In this document: positions 5,853 to 6,462 of the stretch, one piece after another
How positions within the stretch are numbered: position 1 is the stretch's first letter
Layout of the letters: each line of letters begins with the position of its first letter
Origin: Actinomycetes bacterium
Lineage (GTDB): Bacteria; Actinomycetota; Thermoleophilia; BMS3ABIN01
Direction of reading: 5' to 3'
Assembly (NCBI GenBank): GCA_021787775.1
Contig: JAJYLK010000070.1
Location: 1 to 6,462 of the forward strand
DNA length: 6,462 nt
The notes under the pieces: generated by a model
The model's input: only the letters and a program-made list of their open reading frames with translations
What the model was told of the DNA's origin: nothing
Databases searched by the model: none
Program-made: the position numbers and the translations under genes

Positions 5853-6462
5853 GTGCAGGCAAATTCTTCTTTTCAGGCAAGAGCTGGTTTGGGCAAGACC
5901 TACGCAGTCGCAAATCAAAAGGGCGGCGTGGGCAAGACCACAACCTGTATTAACACCGCTGTATGCCTGGCCGAAGCGGGCGCCACAGTCCTCCTCATCG
6001 ACCTCGATCCTCAGAGTAATGCCACACATGGCTTCGGCGTTCATGATGAGTCCGGCCCGACTGTTTATGATGTTCTGCTCAACGGCGCCCGCATCGAATC
6101 CGCCATCGTCGGCACCGAAATACCCCATTTTTTCCTGGTGCCCTCGACTCCTCACCTGGCGGGTGCTGAGGTCGAGCTTCCCGCCCGGGATAACCGGGAG
6201 TTCATTTTGGCGCGCAGCCTGCAGAGCATAGCTCCCGATTTCGATTACCTGTTTATCGATTGTCCCCCGTCGTTGAGCCTGTTGACTCTCAATGGCCTGG
6301 TAGCGGCCGACCGCCTGATCATTCCGGTCCAATGCGAATATTATGCTCTCGAAGGCCTCGGCCAGCTCCTGTCCACCGTCGAGGCGGTGCGCATCAACTT
6401 TAATCCCAAACTGGAAATCGCCGGCCTCTTGATGACCATGTTCGATCCGCGCACCAGACTTT
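5853..6462 (+). CDS. parA: Chromosome-partitioning ATPase ParA/Soj, N-terminal part (cut by window edge)
   Basis: ParA is a deviant Walker ATPase that binds nucleoid DNA as an ATP dimer and moves ParB-parS complexes apart. The visible 203 residues show the deviant Walker A motif NQKGGVGKTTT (21-31) with signature Lys23 and Lys28, the Walker A' region LIDLDPQSN (48-56), the Walker B strand YLFIDCPPS (132-140) and the helix VQCEYYALEGLGQLL, all typical of chromosomal ParA/Soj. It runs off the window in frame, so roughly the last fifth to quarter is missing. GTG 5853 is chosen because an in-frame TAA lies at 5841 and the predicted transcription start falls on this codon. TTG 5889 would give MGKTYAVANQKGGVGKTT, a closer match to common Soj N-termini, but has only a weak GAG upstream. 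parB is expected just downstream. The parS site in mnmG is its likely cis partner. Confidence 0.95.
   Translation, partial: MQANSSFQARAGLGKTYAVANQKGGVGKTTTCINTAVCLAEAGATVLLIDLDPQSNATHGFGVHDESGPTVYDVLLNGARIESAIVGTEIPHFFLVPSTPHLAGAEVELPARDNREFILARSLQSIAPDFDYLFIDCPPSLSLLTLNGLVAADRLIIPVQCEYYALEGLGQLLSTVEAVRINFNPKLEIAGLLMTMFDPRTRL

Noticed and set aside
5886..5900. GLGKT just before the ParA P-loop as a second Walker A motif
   Set aside because: It lacks the full GxxxxGK[ST] spacing and the context of a separate nucleotide-binding fold; it is most simply the normal lead-in to the first strand.

Overview
The window looks like a bacterial chromosome segment near the replication origin. It is moderately GC-rich (high fifties percent by eye) and gene-dense. 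It carries the conserved neighbours mnmE, mnmG, rsmG and parA/soj on the + strand, and the start of a divergent gene on the - strand. No transposon, phage gene, tRNA, rRNA or CRISPR array is visible. Two genes (mnmE and parA) appear to start from leaderless transcripts driven by extended -10 promoters, while others have Shine-Dalgarno sites, and TTG/GTG starts are common. Together with the base composition this would suit a deep-branching actinobacterium-like or another leaderless-rich lineage, but the lineage is inferred only and no single residue proves it.

Layout. 1-539 (-): 5' part of a DUF255/YyaL-like thioredoxin-domain protein, cut by the window edge. 540-689: divergent intergenic region with a perfect TGnTATAAT promoter directly in front of mnmE. 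690-2066: mnmE. 2079-3170: an unusual short MnmG-like flavoprotein inserted between mnmE and mnmG. 3164 or 3206 to 5062: full-length mnmG with a perfect parS centromere site inside its coding sequence. 5059-5754: rsmG, overlapping mnmG by 4 nt. 5755-5852: short intergenic region with a second leaderless-type promoter. 5853 to the end: parA, cut by the window edge. I saw no convincing Rho-independent terminator.

How the genes work together. MnmE and MnmG form the enzyme that installs the (carboxymethyl)aminomethyl group on wobble uridine 34 of certain tRNAs, and RsmG methylates 16S rRNA, so the mnmE-to-rsmG run is an RNA-modification operon. ParA and the parS site belong to chromosome segregation. 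The most notable item is the 363-residue MnmG-like protein between the two partners. It keeps the FAD-binding motifs but lacks both conserved MnmG cysteines, the NPAIGG motif and the C-terminal domain that in MnmG contacts MnmE and tRNA. It is therefore unlikely to be a second MnmG and may be an undescribed accessory or moonlighting flavoprotein.
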